Assembly (NCBI GenBank): GCA_029880545.1
Contig: JAOUOD010000010.1
Location: 44,913 to 108,912, forward strand
From: Gammaproteobacteria bacterium
GTDB lineage: Bacteria > Pseudomonadota > Gammaproteobacteria > Acidiferrobacterales > SZUA-150
Reading direction: 5' to 3'
Length of the DNA: 64,000 bases
Under the pieces are notes generated by a model that saw nothing but the letters and a program-made list of their open reading frames with translations, was not told where the DNA came from and did no database searches. How positions within the stretch are numbered: the stretch's first letter is position 1; every line of letters begins with the position of its first letter. Of this stretch, positions 31,422 to 41,454 are shown in pieces. The translations under genes were made by a program, and so were the position numbers.

Positions 31422-33725
31422 CTACCTGAATGGCACACCAACCGAGAACTGGGTCTTTTCCAGTTGATCACCGGGCTCTTCGTTAAATGGCCAGGCATAA
31501 CTGAAGCTCAACGGTCCGATTGGCGAAAACCAGTGGAATGCAATTCCGTACGTATGGCGCATCTGCTCAACATCAATTTCGCTGCCATATGGATAAACCA
31601 TACCGCTATCCACAAACAAGCTCAAGCGCATTGCACTGTCGTCGACATCTGACCCGGGCACTGGCATGAACAGCTCCAGGTTGCCGAGCAGACGCTTGTT
31701 GCCACCTATCGGCTGCCCCCGATTGCTGTCCACCGGCCCTAGCGAACGAGACTCGTATCCGCGCAATGTCGAGCTGCCGCCCACATAATAATTCTTGTAA
31801 AACGGCATACTGATTGAATCACCAAAGCCGCGCCCGTAACCCACATCCAGCTTGGAACGGAATGTGAAGTAATGTGTCAGCGGGATGTAATACGATGCAT
31901 CCGTAGTGGTACGGTAGTACTCCACGTCACTGCCAGGCGTCGTTCCCTCTATGGACAACCGGATTCTGCCGCCTGAACTCGGGAACAAGGCCTTGTTTAG
32001 AGAATCAAGAGACCAGCCCATGGTAACTTTCAGTGCATTGGTGTCCTCGCCATACCTGTCAACAAAGTCAATAGCCACCCTGGAACCGGTAACCGGATCC
32101 ACCGTAATCTTGTTGGACTCATATGCCACGCCGGCATTTAATGACTGAAGCTCCGTTGTCGGGAATGTGAAAAACACTCCAAGACCATTTGTAGAAAGGA
32201 TATACGGTGCGGTATCAGCCGCTTCCGCATCAATCTCTCTTGCGTAGAGAGTAAATCCGCGCTCAATTCCATTGTCTGTGTAATACGGGTTAACGTATTT
32301 GAGATTTACATGCTTGCTGGACTTGCTGTTGTCAAAACTGGCTGACAACTCCTTGCCGCTGCCCAGGAGGTTCTTCTCACTGATACTGCCGTTTACCAAT
32401 GCGCCATCAACATCTGAATAACCGATACCGAGCAACAGGTTTCCTGTCGGACGCTCCTTGACCATAACATTGATATCGACCTGGTCATCAGTCCCGGGGA
32501 CCTGCGGGGTTTCAATATTTACTGCGTCAAAGAAGCCAAGTCGCTGCAGACGGACACGGGATCTGTTAACCAGTGCCGGGGAGAACCAGCCGCCTTCAAG
32601 TTGCCTCATTTCCCTGCGCAACACATCGTCACGTGTGACGGCATTGCCAAAGAAGTTGATCCGCCTTACGTAGGTTCTCTTTCCCGGGTCAATATAAAAG
32701 GTCAGGTTGACCTTCTTGGTTTTCTCGTCTACATCCGGAATCGCATTCACGTTGGCAAAGGCATACCCTTCCTTGCCCAGAATGCCTGTTATCGCCTGGG
32801 TGGTCTTGGTAATACTGTCCCTGGAAAATACACTACCGGAATCAACGGCAACCGCTTCGGCGATTTCCTTGTCTGCGCCAATCAGGTTCCCGGAAAGTTT
32901 GTAATCTCCAAAAAAGTACTTGTCTCCCTCAGACATGCTGATTGTAATATAGATATTTTCCTTGTCCGGGCTGATGGATACCTGGGTAGATTCAATATTG
33001 AAGTTCATATAGCCGTTATTCCGGTACATGTTCATCAGTATCTCCGTATCACCAATCAATCGCTCCCTGGAATACTGGTCCGATGAAGACATGAACGAGA
33101 ACATACCGGTCGACGACAGCATGAATTCATCCAGTATGTCATCGTCGCTGTACTCCTTGTTGCCAATCAGGTTTATCTGCCTGATTGTTGCTACGAGACC
33201 TTCCTTGACCGTTATGTTAACGGCAACACGGTTTCTTTCGAGATCTTCAATTATTGTGTCGATCTCAACCGAATACCTGCCCTGGGAGAAATACTGTCTT
33301 TTAAGCTCGTTTTGAATACGATCCAGCAGCGTCCTGCTGAAAATCCTGCCTTCGGCAAGGCCTGCATCTTTCAGACCCTTGCGCAAGTCACTTTCGCTGA
33401 TTTCCTTGGCGCCCTCCAGCTTGATACTGGCAATTGATGGTCGCTCCTTGACGCGGACTATAAGAACTGTGCCCTTCCTGTGTAACGATACGTCGGTGAA
33501 AAACCCGGTCTTGTATACAGCACGGATTGCATCCTGGGATTTTGACATGGCGAAACTGTCACCGACTTTCACCGGGAAGTAATTGAATACTGTGCCGGCC
33601 GATATTCGATTCAGCCCTTCTACGCGTATATCCGATACAACAAACCCTTGTTCCGCCGCATGGGTCAGTTGACCCGCACCCAAAACCACAAGGCAAACAA
33701 AGACAAACAGTTTTCTTATACTCAT
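31422..33725 (-). CDS. bamA: Outer membrane protein assembly factor BamA
   Basis: Central component of the Bam complex that inserts beta-barrel proteins into the outer membrane. 767 residues: a signal peptide (1-23), five POTRA domains (about 25-420), then a 16-strand barrel. The barrel contains the loop-6 motif LRGYESRSLGP with its Arg-Gly core and the preceding YYVGGSSTLRGY. The C-terminus reads FSVGVPFR, so one residue follows the usual terminal aromatic. It sits in the canonical rseP-bamA-skp-lpxD order. Confidence 0.97.
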   Translation of the reverse strand: MSIRKLFVFVCLVVLGAGQLTHAAEQGFVVSDIRVEGLNRISAGTVFNYFPVKVGDSFAMSKSQDAIRAVYKTGFFTDVSLHRKGTVLIVRVKERPSIASIKLEGAKEISESDLRKGLKDAGLAEGRIFSRTLLDRIQNELKRQYFSQGRYSVEIDTIIEDLERNRVAVNITVKEGLVATIRQINLIGNKEYSDDDILDEFMLSSTGMFSFMSSSDQYSRERLIGDTEILMNMYRNNGYMNFNIESTQVSISPDKENIYITISMSEGDKYFFGDYKLSGNLIGADKEIAEAVAVDSGSVFSRDSITKTTQAITGILGKEGYAFANVNAIPDVDEKTKKVNLTFYIDPGKRTYVRRINFFGNAVTRDDVLRREMRQLEGGWFSPALVNRSRVRLQRLGFFDAVNIETPQVPGTDDQVDINVMVKERPTGNLLLGIGYSDVDGALVNGSISEKNLLGSGKELSASFDNSKSSKHVNLKYVNPYYTDNGIERGFTLYAREIDAEAADTAPYILSTNGLGVFFTFPTTELQSLNAGVAYESNKITVDPVTGSRVAIDFVDRYGEDTNALKVTMGWSLDSLNKALFPSSGGRIRLSIEGTTPGSDVEYYRTTTDASYYIPLTHYFTFRSKLDVGYGRGFGDSISMPFYKNYYVGGSSTLRGYESRSLGPVDSNRGQPIGGNKRLLGNLELFMPVPGSDVDDSAMRLSLFVDSGMVYPYGSEIDVEQMRHTYGIAFHWFSPIGPLSFSYAWPFNEEPGDQLEKTQFSVGVPFR

Positions 33726-33733
33726 ACCTATTC

Positions 33734-35092
33734 TTATCCGAACAAACGCGTAAGGTCGTTATAAAACGCCAGAATCATCAATCCCGCGAGGAGAAACATC
33801 CCGAGCTGTTGACCAATCACCATTGACTCTTCACTCAGAGGTGATCCCTTTATTGCCTCTATCAGGTAATAAAGAAGATGACCTCCATCAAGAACCGGGA
33901 TTGGCAGCAAATTCAGAACACCAAGACTTATACTGACTATCGCCAAAAACAATACAAACCGGTCCAGCCCGACTTCCGCAGACTTTCCTGCATACTGGGC
34001 AATGGTAATGGGGCCGCTGATGTTTTCTGTTGATACCTCAAGACTTAACATCTTGTACAGCATCTGCAGTGTCAGCACACTCATATTCCACGTATGCTCG
34101 GAAGCAGATAGCAGGCTTTGTCCAACGGATTGCTCGAGGCGAACCAGTTTGTTTTTCGGGAACTCCGGCAACTGAACAGAAACATTGATCCTGCCGGTAA
34201 CCCGTTCAGCCGTAGCCACGGTTTCAGGAATTACCCTGAGCTTCTGTTTGACGCCATTACGATCAATTATCATTGAAAGCTCATTGCCGGGATTGCTCCC
34301 TACTACGGCCACAAGATCCATCCATGTTTTCATTTCCTGGTTATTTACCGAGACAACACGATCTCCCTGCCTCAGGCCCGCGGCTTTTCCGGCTCCTTCC
34401 AGAACATTGCCGACAACCGGTTCGACAAGCTGCTGAAAAGGAAACAAGCCCAGGGCATCCTCAAATACACGGCCACGCAACACCCCCACATCAACAGCAG
34501 ACAGGTCAATTGTAGTCGCATGTTCCGCACCATCCGTCTTGCGGACACGAAGGTGAATAACCTCGCCAGACAACGCACGCTTCATCAAGTAGATTCGATG
34601 TTCACCCCAGCCATTAACCGGGCGACCATCCAGATCCATCAGCACATCACCGGCCCTGACCCCGGCGCTGTACGCGATTGAGCCTGGTTCTACGCGCCCC
34701 ACTTCCGGCACCAGGTCATCGACTCCGTGGTTGAATACAAACGCATAGGCGAGGATCGCAAAAATAAAATTGAATAGCGGTCCCGCTATTACAATGGCAA
34801 CCCGGCTTGCCAGGGGCTTACGGTTAAATGCACGATGTCTTTCCTGTTCTGGCACATCATCGTCATCCTCGCCAAGCATTTTGACATAGCCTCCGAGTGG
34901 TATTGCAGCCAGCACCAGCTCTGTGCTGTCCGCACCAAAACGACGGCTCCACAATGGCTTGCCAAACCCTACTGAAAATCTGAGCACCTTTACGCCCAGT
35001 TTTTTTGCCACCCAGAAATGTCCAAACTCATGAACGACAACAAGAATGCCTATCGCCACTACAAAGGAAAGGATGGTATATATCGCGCTCAT
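33734..35092 (-). CDS. rseP: Site-2 protease RseP
   Basis: Inner-membrane zinc metalloprotease that performs regulated intramembrane proteolysis, classically of the anti-sigma-E factor RseA. The ATG at 35092 overlaps the dxr stop by one base (TGATG) and gives 452 residues; an upstream start would lie inside dxr. The zinc motif HEFGH is at residues 21-25 in the first membrane helix, two PDZ domains lie at about 120-300, and the third ligand is in NLLPIPVLDGGHLLYY. No rpoE-rseA pair is next to it; an ECF sigma/partner pair lies at 59.4-60.7 kb. Confidence 0.96.
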   Translation of the reverse strand: MSAIYTILSFVVAIGILVVVHEFGHFWVAKKLGVKVLRFSVGFGKPLWSRRFGADSTELVLAAIPLGGYVKMLGEDDDDVPEQERHRAFNRKPLASRVAIVIAGPLFNFIFAILAYAFVFNHGVDDLVPEVGRVEPGSIAYSAGVRAGDVLMDLDGRPVNGWGEHRIYLMKRALSGEVIHLRVRKTDGAEHATTIDLSAVDVGVLRGRVFEDALGLFPFQQLVEPVVGNVLEGAGKAAGLRQGDRVVSVNNQEMKTWMDLVAVVGSNPGNELSMIIDRNGVKQKLRVIPETVATAERVTGRINVSVQLPEFPKNKLVRLEQSVGQSLLSASEHTWNMSVLTLQMLYKMLSLEVSTENISGPITIAQYAGKSAEVGLDRFVLFLAIVSISLGVLNLLPIPVLDGGHLLYYLIEAIKGSPLSEESMVIGQQLGMFLLAGLMILAFYNDLTRLFG

Positions 35093-36294
35093 CACTGTTC
35101 CTTGCACACAGCATTATTAAAGCGATCATCTATACAGCGACTTGCCATTTTCCTCGCCAGGCCATCATGCAACAAAACGGCACCCAGAGAGTCGGCAGGA
35201 ATAGCATCGATTCCGGTCATGACATACTCGATAACATCGAAGATCGCGGTAAAGGGAATCCTGTCCTCAAGAAACGCCGCAACAGCTACTTCGTTTGCGG
35301 CATTCATGATCGCCGGCTTGGTGCCGCCTTCCCGCGCCGCCCTGTAGGCAAATCGAAGACTCGGAAACCTGTCCAGGTCGGGGCGCTCGAAATCAAGACG
35401 CGCAACCGTGAACAAATCGAGCTGATTCACGCCGGAATCTATCCGTTCCGGCCACGCCAGCGCATGGGCAATCGGCGTTCGCATATCCGGGTTACCCATT
35501 TGTGCCAGTACAGAACCATCGTTGTATTCAACCATGGAGTGGATAACGCTTTGCGGATGAATCACAATGTCGACGTCATCGGCGCCAACATTAAAGAGCC
35601 AACATGCCTCAATCAATTCCAGCCCCTTGTTCATCAGGGTAGCCGAATCAACCGATATTTTCTGCCCCATAGACCAATTGGGATGTGCACACGCCTGTTC
35701 GGGAGTGACATCGGCCAGTTCTTCTCGCGCGCGCGCGCGAAACGGTCCGCCTGAACCGGTAAGCAGGATTCTGCGGATTCCACGCGGTTTCTGCCCGGCC
35801 GCATAACCATCCGGCATGCACTGAAAAATCGCGTTATGCTCACTGTCTATTGGCAGCAATTCCGCTCCCGACTTTGCCGCCTCATCGAGAAAGATGTGGC
35901 CGCACATAACCAGCGGCTCCTTGTTGGCAAGCAGTACGCGCTTGCCAGCCGTGACCGCCGCCAGGGTTGGCACCAGTCCTGCCGCGCCAACTATGGCCGC
36001 CATTACAACCTGGCTGTTAGTGTCTGCAGCGACCTCCGCCAATGCCTGCTCACCATGCAGCACGGCGATATCCAGCCCGGCTTCTTTCGCCCGCTCACGA
36101 AACCGCCCGGCCGCGGTATCACTGACCAGGACCGCGACACGCGGCCGAAACTGTATACACTGTTCCAGCAGTCGATCCACCTGTGAATACGCGGTGAGCG
36201 CATCAACCCGATACTTGTCAGGGTGGCGAGCAATGACATCCAGCGTATTAACGCCAATCGAACCAGTAGATCCGAGAACGGTGACCGATATCAT
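35092..36294 (-). CDS. dxr: 1-deoxy-D-xylulose 5-phosphate reductoisomerase
   Basis: Second step of the MEP isoprenoid pathway: DXP to 2-C-methyl-D-erythritol 4-phosphate with NADPH. The ATG at 36294, preceded by GGAG, gives 400 residues and a standard N-terminus with the nucleotide motif [15 protein letters not shown]. Other landmarks are [24 protein letters not shown] (metal and substrate binding), TGSGGPFR and [11 protein letters not shown]. It supplies precursors for the undecaprenyl diphosphate made by the nearby uppS. Confidence 0.97.
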   Translation of the reverse strand: MISVTVLGSTGSIGVNTLDVIARHPDKYRVDALTAYSQVDRLLEQCIQFRPRVAVLVSDTAAGRFRERAKEAGLDIAVLHGEQALAEVAADTNSQVVMAAIVGAAGLVPTLAAVTAGKRVLLANKEPLVMCGHIFLDEAAKSGAELLPIDSEHNAIFQCMPDGYAAGQKPRGIRRILLTGSGGPFRARAREELADVTPEQACAHPNWSMGQKISVDSATLMNKGLELIEACWLFNVGADDVDIVIHPQSVIHSMVEYNDGSVLAQMGNPDMRTPIAHALAWPERIDSGVNQLDLFTVARLDFERPDLDRFPSLRFAYRAAREGGTKPAIMNAANEVAVAAFLEDRIPFTAIFDVIEYVMTGIDAIPADSLGAVLLHDGLARKMASRCIDDRFNNAVCKEQ

Positions 36295-36307
36295 CTGTGG
36301 CTCCGTC

Positions 36308-37153
36308 TCATAACCCGAACAAGTCCCTGAACAGCAACAGCATGACCACAAATGTCGGTGCTACCGCATGATAGGCGTCGGTTCGATCCATAAAACCGCC
36401 ATGACCCGGCAACAGGCTGCCGCTGTCCTTGAATCCTGACAAACGCTTGATCCGGCTTTCATAAAGATCCCCGGCAACACCGAATGCAGCCGCAATGAGA
36501 CTGATCAAGACGAAAACAACTACCGCCTTGCCGGAAAACTCCCAGCCATATGCGGACGAAAGAATGGCAAGAATCGCGCAGACAAGCATACCGCCAAATA
36601 GTCCCTCAATGGTTTTTCCCGGGCTAACCCTGGGCGCAAGCTTGCGTCTGCCGAAAGTGCGCCCGGCAAAATATGCGCCGGTGTCTGACAAGCCGACGAG
36701 GGCAATGAGATACAGAAATGCGGCTGGCATCTGCGGAGCCAGTGAGTGCAGATAAATACCGGCAGACCAGCCAGGAACAATTATGATCAGCCCGGCAACA
36801 AGCTTCATCAGGTTACCGGCAAAGAATCCCTTTTCGCGATCCTGGTACATCGCCAATTCAACAACAACCACGTAAACCCACCAGAGCGCTGCAACCTGCA
36901 GGATGGTCAGTGTTATGGCTGCGTCGCCTTCAACGATATCCCGGTAAACAACAATACCTGCGCACAAGGTAGTGAATGCATAACCGCCCCTTACCAGGCG
37001 ATTACTGTATCCACTAAGCCGGGCCCACTCCCAGGCGCCGCCAACAGCGAATAGGCCAAATACGATCGCCGTACCAACCAATGGCAAATAGAACATTGAT
37101 GCCACCAGGAACAGCGCCAGCGAAATGCCTGTAATCAGTCGCTGCTTAAGCAT
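36308..37153 (-). CDS. cdsA: Phosphatidate cytidylyltransferase
   Basis: Inner-membrane enzyme that makes CDP-diacylglycerol from phosphatidate and CTP, the branch point for bacterial phospholipids. 281 residues with about seven to eight hydrophobic segments. The family signature near the C-terminus, [20 protein letters not shown] followed by GGFMDRTDA, is intact. It overlaps the 3' end of uppS by eight bases. Confidence 0.96.
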   Translation of the reverse strand: MLKQRLITGISLALFLVASMFYLPLVGTAIVFGLFAVGGAWEWARLSGYSNRLVRGGYAFTTLCAGIVVYRDIVEGDAAITLTILQVAALWWVYVVVVELAMYQDREKGFFAGNLMKLVAGLIIIVPGWSAGIYLHSLAPQMPAAFLYLIALVGLSDTGAYFAGRTFGRRKLAPRVSPGKTIEGLFGGMLVCAILAILSSAYGWEFSGKAVVVFVLISLIAAAFGVAGDLYESRIKRLSGFKDSGSLLPGHGGFMDRTDAYHAVAPTFVVMLLLFRDLFGL

Positions 37154-37898
37154 TGCTACTCTCTACCTGGTCGCCGGTCCGACCAAATCGCCGCTGTCGC
37201 TGTGAATATTCTGCGATGGCTTCATCCAGCTCATTGTCGCCAAATTCCGGCCACAGGCAGTTTGTAAAATACAGCTCCGCATAGGCCAGCTGCCACAGCA
37301 GGAAATTACTGATTCGTTGCTCGCCACTGGTACGGATAAACAGGTCAGGATCGGGAATGCCATAAAGACTGAGATACGGCTCCATCGTCTTTTCATTTAC
37401 GGTGTCTGGATCAATACTGCCACTCTGAACCTGCTTGGCAATACGTCGGCAAGCCCGGGTGATGTCCCACCTGCCGCCATAGTTGGCAGCGACAATAACG
37501 GTCAATTTGTCATTGTTCCGCGTCAGGTCCTCGGCTTCCCTGATCCTGGAAACCAGTTTCTTGCCGAACGGCTCAATATCACCAATTACCCGAAACTGGA
37601 TATTATTTTCATGCAGTCGGCCGATTTCCTTTTCCAGGGCGCCCAGGAAAAGCTCCATGAGCAGGTTGACTTCACGCTCCGGCCTCTGCCAGTTTTCGCT
37701 ACTGAACGCGAACAAGGTTAGGTAACGCACGCCACGGTCTGCACAGGCGGCGATGACATTCTTTACTGACTGAACGCCCTTGCGATGACCGGCAACACGC
37801 GGCATACCCTGACGCGATGCCCATCGACCATTGCCATCCATTATGATGGCGATATGTCCGGGACACGTGTGGGCTTCAGATGCGCTGGCCTTGCTAAT
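37146..37898 (-). CDS. uppS: Undecaprenyl diphosphate synthase (start codon uncertain)
   Basis: Cis-prenyltransferase that elongates farnesyl diphosphate to C55 undecaprenyl diphosphate, the lipid carrier for peptidoglycan and O-antigen. Motifs HIAIIMDGNGRWASRQG, FAFSSENWQRP and RTSGEQRISNFLLWQ are complete. There is no ATG or GTG before the conserved region. The placed start is an ATT at 37898, six bases after GGTGAGGAG, which would give 250 residues with a normal short N-terminus. The alternative is a TTG at 37958 (270 residues) without a good ribosome-binding site. Identity is certain; the start is not. Confidence 0.9.
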   Translation of the reverse strand: MSKASASEAHTCPGHIAIIMDGNGRWASRQGMPRVAGHRKGVQSVKNVIAACADRGVRYLTLFAFSSENWQRPEREVNLLMELFLGALEKEIGRLHENNIQFRVIGDIEPFGKKLVSRIREAEDLTRNNDKLTVIVAANYGGRWDITRACRRIAKQVQSGSIDPDTVNEKTMEPYLSLYGIPDPDLFIRTSGEQRISNFLLWQLAYAELYFTNCLWPEFGDNELDEAIAEYSQRQRRFGRTGDQVESSNA

Positions 37899-37970
37899 GA
37901 CGATCTCCTCACCGCGTTCAAGTGTTACTTTCCTGAATCTCTTTTTCCCGTACCACAAATGGCATTGGAA

Positions 37971-38534
37971 CTAGAGTTCCATCAGGTCTTTTTCTTTTTC
38001 TTCTATGTGTTTGTCGATCTTGCCAACAAAGCTGTCGGTCAGTTTCTGAATCCGGTCTTCGGCACGCTTTTCATCGTCTTCGGATATTTCCTTGTTCTTC
38101 AGAAGTTCCTTGACGTGGGTGTTGGCGTCACGCCGAATATTGCGTACCGCAACCTTGCCGTGTTCACCCTCACCCTTAACGACCTTGACCAGATCCTTGC
38201 GTCGCTCTTCCGTAAGCGGAGGCAGCGGAATGCGGATTGTATCGCCCGCAGTAGCTGGATTGAGGCCAAGATCAGATTCAAGAATTGCTTTTTCTATCGC
38301 CTGGATCATGTTTTTATCCCAGACCTTTACCACGAGCGTACGGGCATCGCCCACACTGACTCCGGCAGCCTGGCCAATGGGAGTCGGCGTACCATAAAAA
38401 TCAACCATGACGTGATCAAGTAACGCAACATTGGCGCGTCCCGTGCGAATCTTGGTGAGTTCAGTTTTCATCGACTCGATGGTTTTGTTCATGCGCTTTT
38501 CGGCATCGGCAATAACTGCTTCGATCGTAGCCAT
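37971..38534 (-). CDS. frr: Ribosome recycling factor
   Basis: Splits post-termination ribosomes together with EF-G. 187 residues, near-universal length (185). The triple-helix-bundle and small beta domain layout is seen in [41 protein letters not shown] and [18 protein letters not shown]. The ATG shares one base with the pyrH stop (TAATG). It is part of the rpsB-tsf-pyrH-frr group. Confidence 0.98.
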   Translation of the reverse strand: MATIEAVIADAEKRMNKTIESMKTELTKIRTGRANVALLDHVMVDFYGTPTPIGQAAGVSVGDARTLVVKVWDKNMIQAIEKAILESDLGLNPATAGDTIRIPLPPLTEERRKDLVKVVKGEGEHGKVAVRNIRRDANTHVKELLKNKEISEDDEKRAEDRIQKLTDSFVGKIDKHIEEKEKDLMEL

Positions 38535-39256
38535 TAGTTTTCTCCCGCATACACCAAGGTGCCGACATTCTCACCCCTTGCCAGGCTGACCAGGGCATCG
38601 GCATCATTAATATTCAGAACTCTGATAGCCAGGCCGTTGTCCCGACACAAGGCAAAGGCTGATGCATCCATTACACCAAGACGCTTCTCCAGGGCCTCGT
38701 CGTAACTTACCCGATCATAACGAACAGCATCATCATGCTTCGCCGGATCCTTGTCATAGATACCATCTACCTTGGTGGCCTTGACCAGCACATCCGCGCC
38801 GATTTCAAGCGCACGCAGACTGGCAGCGGTATCAGTGGTAAAGAACGGACTTCCGGTTCCGGCAGCAAATATGACAATACGGCCGTTTTCAAGATGACTG
38901 AGCGCCCGGTTCCGCACAAACGGCTCAACTACACCGGCAATTTCCAGTCCTGACTGAACCCGAACATCAACAGAGGCTTGTTTCAGGGCGTCAGCCAGGC
39001 TCAGCGCATTCATCACTGTCGCCAGCATGCCCATATAATCGGCCGTCGGACGATCCATCCCTGATGCGGCAGTGGAAACACCCCGGAAGATATTGCCGCC
39101 ACCGATAACTATGCCGAGCTGGATACCGGTTGCGCGGACCCGTTTCAGACCTTCGACAACGCCGGCCAGAACATCACGATTAACGCCAAAGGCGTCATCG
39201 CCCATCAAGGCTTCGCCGCTAAGCTTCAGCAATATGCGTCGTGGTGCGCTGGCCAT
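38534..39256 (-). CDS. pyrH: UMP kinase
   Basis: Phosphorylates UMP to UDP; hexameric amino-acid-kinase-family enzyme regulated by GTP and UTP. 240 residues with [13 protein letters not shown] at the N-terminus, GGGNIFRG near residue 53, and the [17 protein letters not shown] segment. It feeds the pyrimidine pool that also serves PyrG and Kdo/lipid A nucleotides. The gap to tsf is 32 bases; its stop overlaps frr. Confidence 0.98.
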   Translation of the reverse strand: MASAPRRILLKLSGEALMGDDAFGVNRDVLAGVVEGLKRVRATGIQLGIVIGGGNIFRGVSTAASGMDRPTADYMGMLATVMNALSLADALKQASVDVRVQSGLEIAGVVEPFVRNRALSHLENGRIVIFAAGTGSPFFTTDTAASLRALEIGADVLVKATKVDGIYDKDPAKHDDAVRYDRVSYDEALEKRLGVMDASAFALCRDNGLAIRVLNINDADALVSLARGENVGTLVYAGEN

Positions 39257-39288
39257 GCGAATTCCTGCCGGATCCTCTAGTGTATTAT

Positions 39289-40173
39289 TCAGCCGCCTTT
39301 TACCTGCGCCATAACTTCCGCAGCAAAGTCGCCCTGCTCTTTTTCGATGCCTTCACCGACCTCGTAACGGGTAAAGCTCAACACCTTGGCAGACGCCTTG
39401 GCCAGCAGCTTTTCTACGGTCAAATCCGGATCCTTAACGAACGGCTGACCCAGCAGGGTTATCTCGTTGACAAACTTGCTGATGCGACCTGTAACCATCT
39501 TCTCGATGATGTCATCCGGCTTGCCGCTTTCCTTTGCCTGGGCCGCAAATATTTCCTTCTCCTTGGCGATGACTTCAGCAGATACATCGTCAGCAGAGAC
39601 AAATTCGGGGCGGCTGGCTGCAATGTGCATGGCGATGTCACGGGCGAGCGTTTCGTCACCGCCTTCAAGCTCAACCAGTACGCCTATCTTGTTGCCGTGG
39701 ATATAGCTGCCGAATAAACCGCCTGTAGACCTGGAGATAAAACGGCGAACAGCCATGTTTTCGCCAAGTTTCTGGACGATGCTTTCACGCGCCTGTTCTA
39801 CAGTTGTATCTGCGCCATCTTTCAGTGGCATGGCGCTGAGTGCGGCCACATCTGCCGGGTTGCTTGCGGCAATGCGATCGGAAATCGACTGGGCGAAAGC
39901 CTGGAACTCGTCACCCTTGGCCACAAAATCAGTTTCGGAGTTCACTTCAACCATGGCAGCAGTCTTGCCGTCACCGGTAATCGTAATACGAACAACACCA
40001 TCGGCAGCGGTACGGCCGGCTTTTTTCTCTACCTTGGCGCCGGCTTTCATGCGCAGCAGTTCGATTGCCGCGTCCATGTCGCCGTCTGTTTCAACCAGCG
40101 CCTGTTTGCATTCCATCATGCCGAGCCCGGTACGCTCGCGAAGATCCTTTACTTGAGAAGCAGAAATCGCCAT
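39289..40173 (-). CDS. tsf: Elongation factor Ts
   Basis: Guanine nucleotide exchange factor for EF-Tu. The ATG at 40173, after GAGGATC, gives 294 residues; a longer in-frame reading upstream runs into the intergenic hairpin and was rejected. The N-terminal UBA-like domain has [16 protein letters not shown], followed by the TDFVAK motif ([12 protein letters not shown]) that contacts EF-Tu, and two core subdomains. It follows rpsB across an attenuator-like hairpin. Confidence 0.98.
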   Translation of the reverse strand: MAISASQVKDLRERTGLGMMECKQALVETDGDMDAAIELLRMKAGAKVEKKAGRTAADGVVRITITGDGKTAAMVEVNSETDFVAKGDEFQAFAQSISDRIAASNPADVAALSAMPLKDGADTTVEQARESIVQKLGENMAVRRFISRSTGGLFGSYIHGNKIGVLVELEGGDETLARDIAMHIAASRPEFVSADDVSAEVIAKEKEIFAAQAKESGKPDDIIEKMVTGRISKFVNEITLLGQPFVKDPDLTVEKLLAKASAKVLSFTRYEVGEGIEKEQGDFAAEVMAQVKGG

Positions 40174-40212
40174 TTTCGATCCTCTTTTAAAATCTGTATT
40201 AAAAAACGAAGC

Positions 40213-40239
40213 CTGCCGGTGAACTGAATTCACCGGCAG
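40213..40239 (-). terminator. Attenuator-like hairpin between rpsB and tsf
   Basis: Eleven-base-pair perfect stem (40213-40223 with 40229-40239) and 5-base loop in the rpsB-tsf gap. On the minus strand a T6 run follows seven bases after the stem (40201-40206). This resembles the partial terminator known between these genes in E. coli and may set the S2 to EF-Ts ratio; that role is inferred from position. Confidence 0.55.
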
Positions 40240-40260
40240 CGTGTTGGCTGAACAAGCAAA

Positions 40261-41106
40261 TTATTCAGCGTCTTCAGAAGCAGCGTCATCAGCCACTTTC
40301 TTGGTGGCTGCTTTTTTTGCTGTCTTCTTCTTGGAGGTCTTTTTGCTTGCCTTTGCCCTGGGCTCTTCGCCCTCGTTAACCTCGATGTACTCTTCTTCAG
40401 CAGGCAGCGGTGCCTGGATATTGGCGTTCTGGCGACCTTCCAAAATGGTGTCCGCTGCTGCCGCGGCATAGAGGCGAATGGCTCGAATGGCGTCATCATT
40501 CCCTGGAATGATGTAATCGACACCATTGGGCTTGCAATTGGTGTCAACAATACCCACGACCGGGATATTCAGCTTGTTGGCTTCAGAGACCGCGATATAT
40601 TCATGCCCGACATCGACAATGAACAATGCATCAGGCAGGCCAGGCATGTCCTTGATGCCGGCCAGGCTACGTTGCAGCTTTTCAAGTTCACGCGTGAGAT
40701 TCAGGACTTCCTTCTTGTTCAGACGCTCGGTGCTGCCGTCAGCCAGCATGGATTCCAGGCTTTTCAGGCGATCGATGGAATTTTTGACCGTCTTGAAGTT
40801 GGTGAGCATGCCACCCAGCCAGCGATGGTTAACATAAGGCATGCCGCAACGCTGAGCTTCTTCAGCAATAATCTGGGCCGCCTGGCGCTTGGTGCCGACA
40901 AACAGGACGTTACCGCCATTTTGGGCCAATTTGCCAAGAAAATTCATGGCGTCATTGAACAACGGAAGGGTCTTTTCAAGATTAATAATATGGGTTTTGC
41001 TGCGCGCCCCGAAAATATAGTTGCGCATCTTCGGGTGCCAAAAACGGGTCTGGTGGCCGAAATGCACGCCGGCCTCCAGCATTTGACGCATGCTGACTTT
41101 ACTCAT
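40261..41106 (-). CDS. rpsB: 30S ribosomal protein S2
   Basis: Small-subunit ribosomal protein bound to the 30S head-body junction with S1. 281 residues, about 40 longer than E. coli S2. Residues 1-225 carry the usual motifs ([53 protein letters not shown]). The extra C-terminal tail starts with an acidic stretch ([12 protein letters not shown]), then a Lys/Ala/Thr tract and an acidic end. A strong ribosome-binding site (GAAGGAGAT) precedes the ATG. The promoter and structured leader upstream are listed separately. Confidence 0.97.
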   Translation of the reverse strand: MSKVSMRQMLEAGVHFGHQTRFWHPKMRNYIFGARSKTHIINLEKTLPLFNDAMNFLGKLAQNGGNVLFVGTKRQAAQIIAEEAQRCGMPYVNHRWLGGMLTNFKTVKNSIDRLKSLESMLADGSTERLNKKEVLNLTRELEKLQRSLAGIKDMPGLPDALFIVDVGHEYIAVSEANKLNIPVVGIVDTNCKPNGVDYIIPGNDDAIRAIRLYAAAAADTILEGRQNANIQAPLPAEEEYIEVNEGEEPRAKASKKTSKKKTAKKAATKKVADDAASEDAE

Positions 41107-41140
41107 GTTTATCTCCTTCGGGTTAAGCCTCCATGGCCCC

Positions 41141-41193
41141 CATGCGTCAATTCGAAATGGCCTGAATCGGCCTCCCGAACACCCGGACGCATG
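41141..41193 (-). promoter_or_regulatory. Structured 5' leader of rpsB, candidate S2 autoregulatory element
   Basis: An 8-base-pair perfect outer stem (catgcgtc with gacgcatg) encloses smaller hairpins including GGCC-N6-GGCC. It lies 34 bases upstream of the rpsB start and downstream of its promoter. The rpsB leader of gammaproteobacteria is known to fold and mediate S2 feedback; I did not match the conserved structure base by base, so the function is inferred. Confidence 0.45.
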
Positions 41194-41231
41194 TGACGGA
41201 CCATGTGTGGGTTAGTGAAAAATCGAGCCGC

Positions 41232-41261
41232 CTTATATCATGAAATGCCGGGTTTAGCCAA
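41232..41261 (-). promoter_or_regulatory. Probable sigma-70 promoter of the rpsB operon
   Basis: On the minus strand TTGGCT (41261-41256) and TATAAG (41237-41232) are separated by 18 bases. Matches are four of six for -35 and five of six for -10. Transcription would begin near 41225, giving a leader of about 120 bases. The rest of this 348-base divergent region (41262-41454) precedes map and shows no other clear element. Confidence 0.55.
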
Positions 41262-41454
41262 CGTATTCAGGTGTTTGGCCACAAAAAAAGATATCGAGAA
41301 CCCGGATCATACCTGCTTTGACGCCAACAAGCTCACCCCACCAATGGACCGGGATTTCAGCCGCCGGTCATGCTGTTTCAAGCGTCGATAAATGCTAGAG
41401 TGCGGCCCAATAGCGGTCGCCGAGCCGTGAAAACAGGCTTTTCCAGGAAACTCT

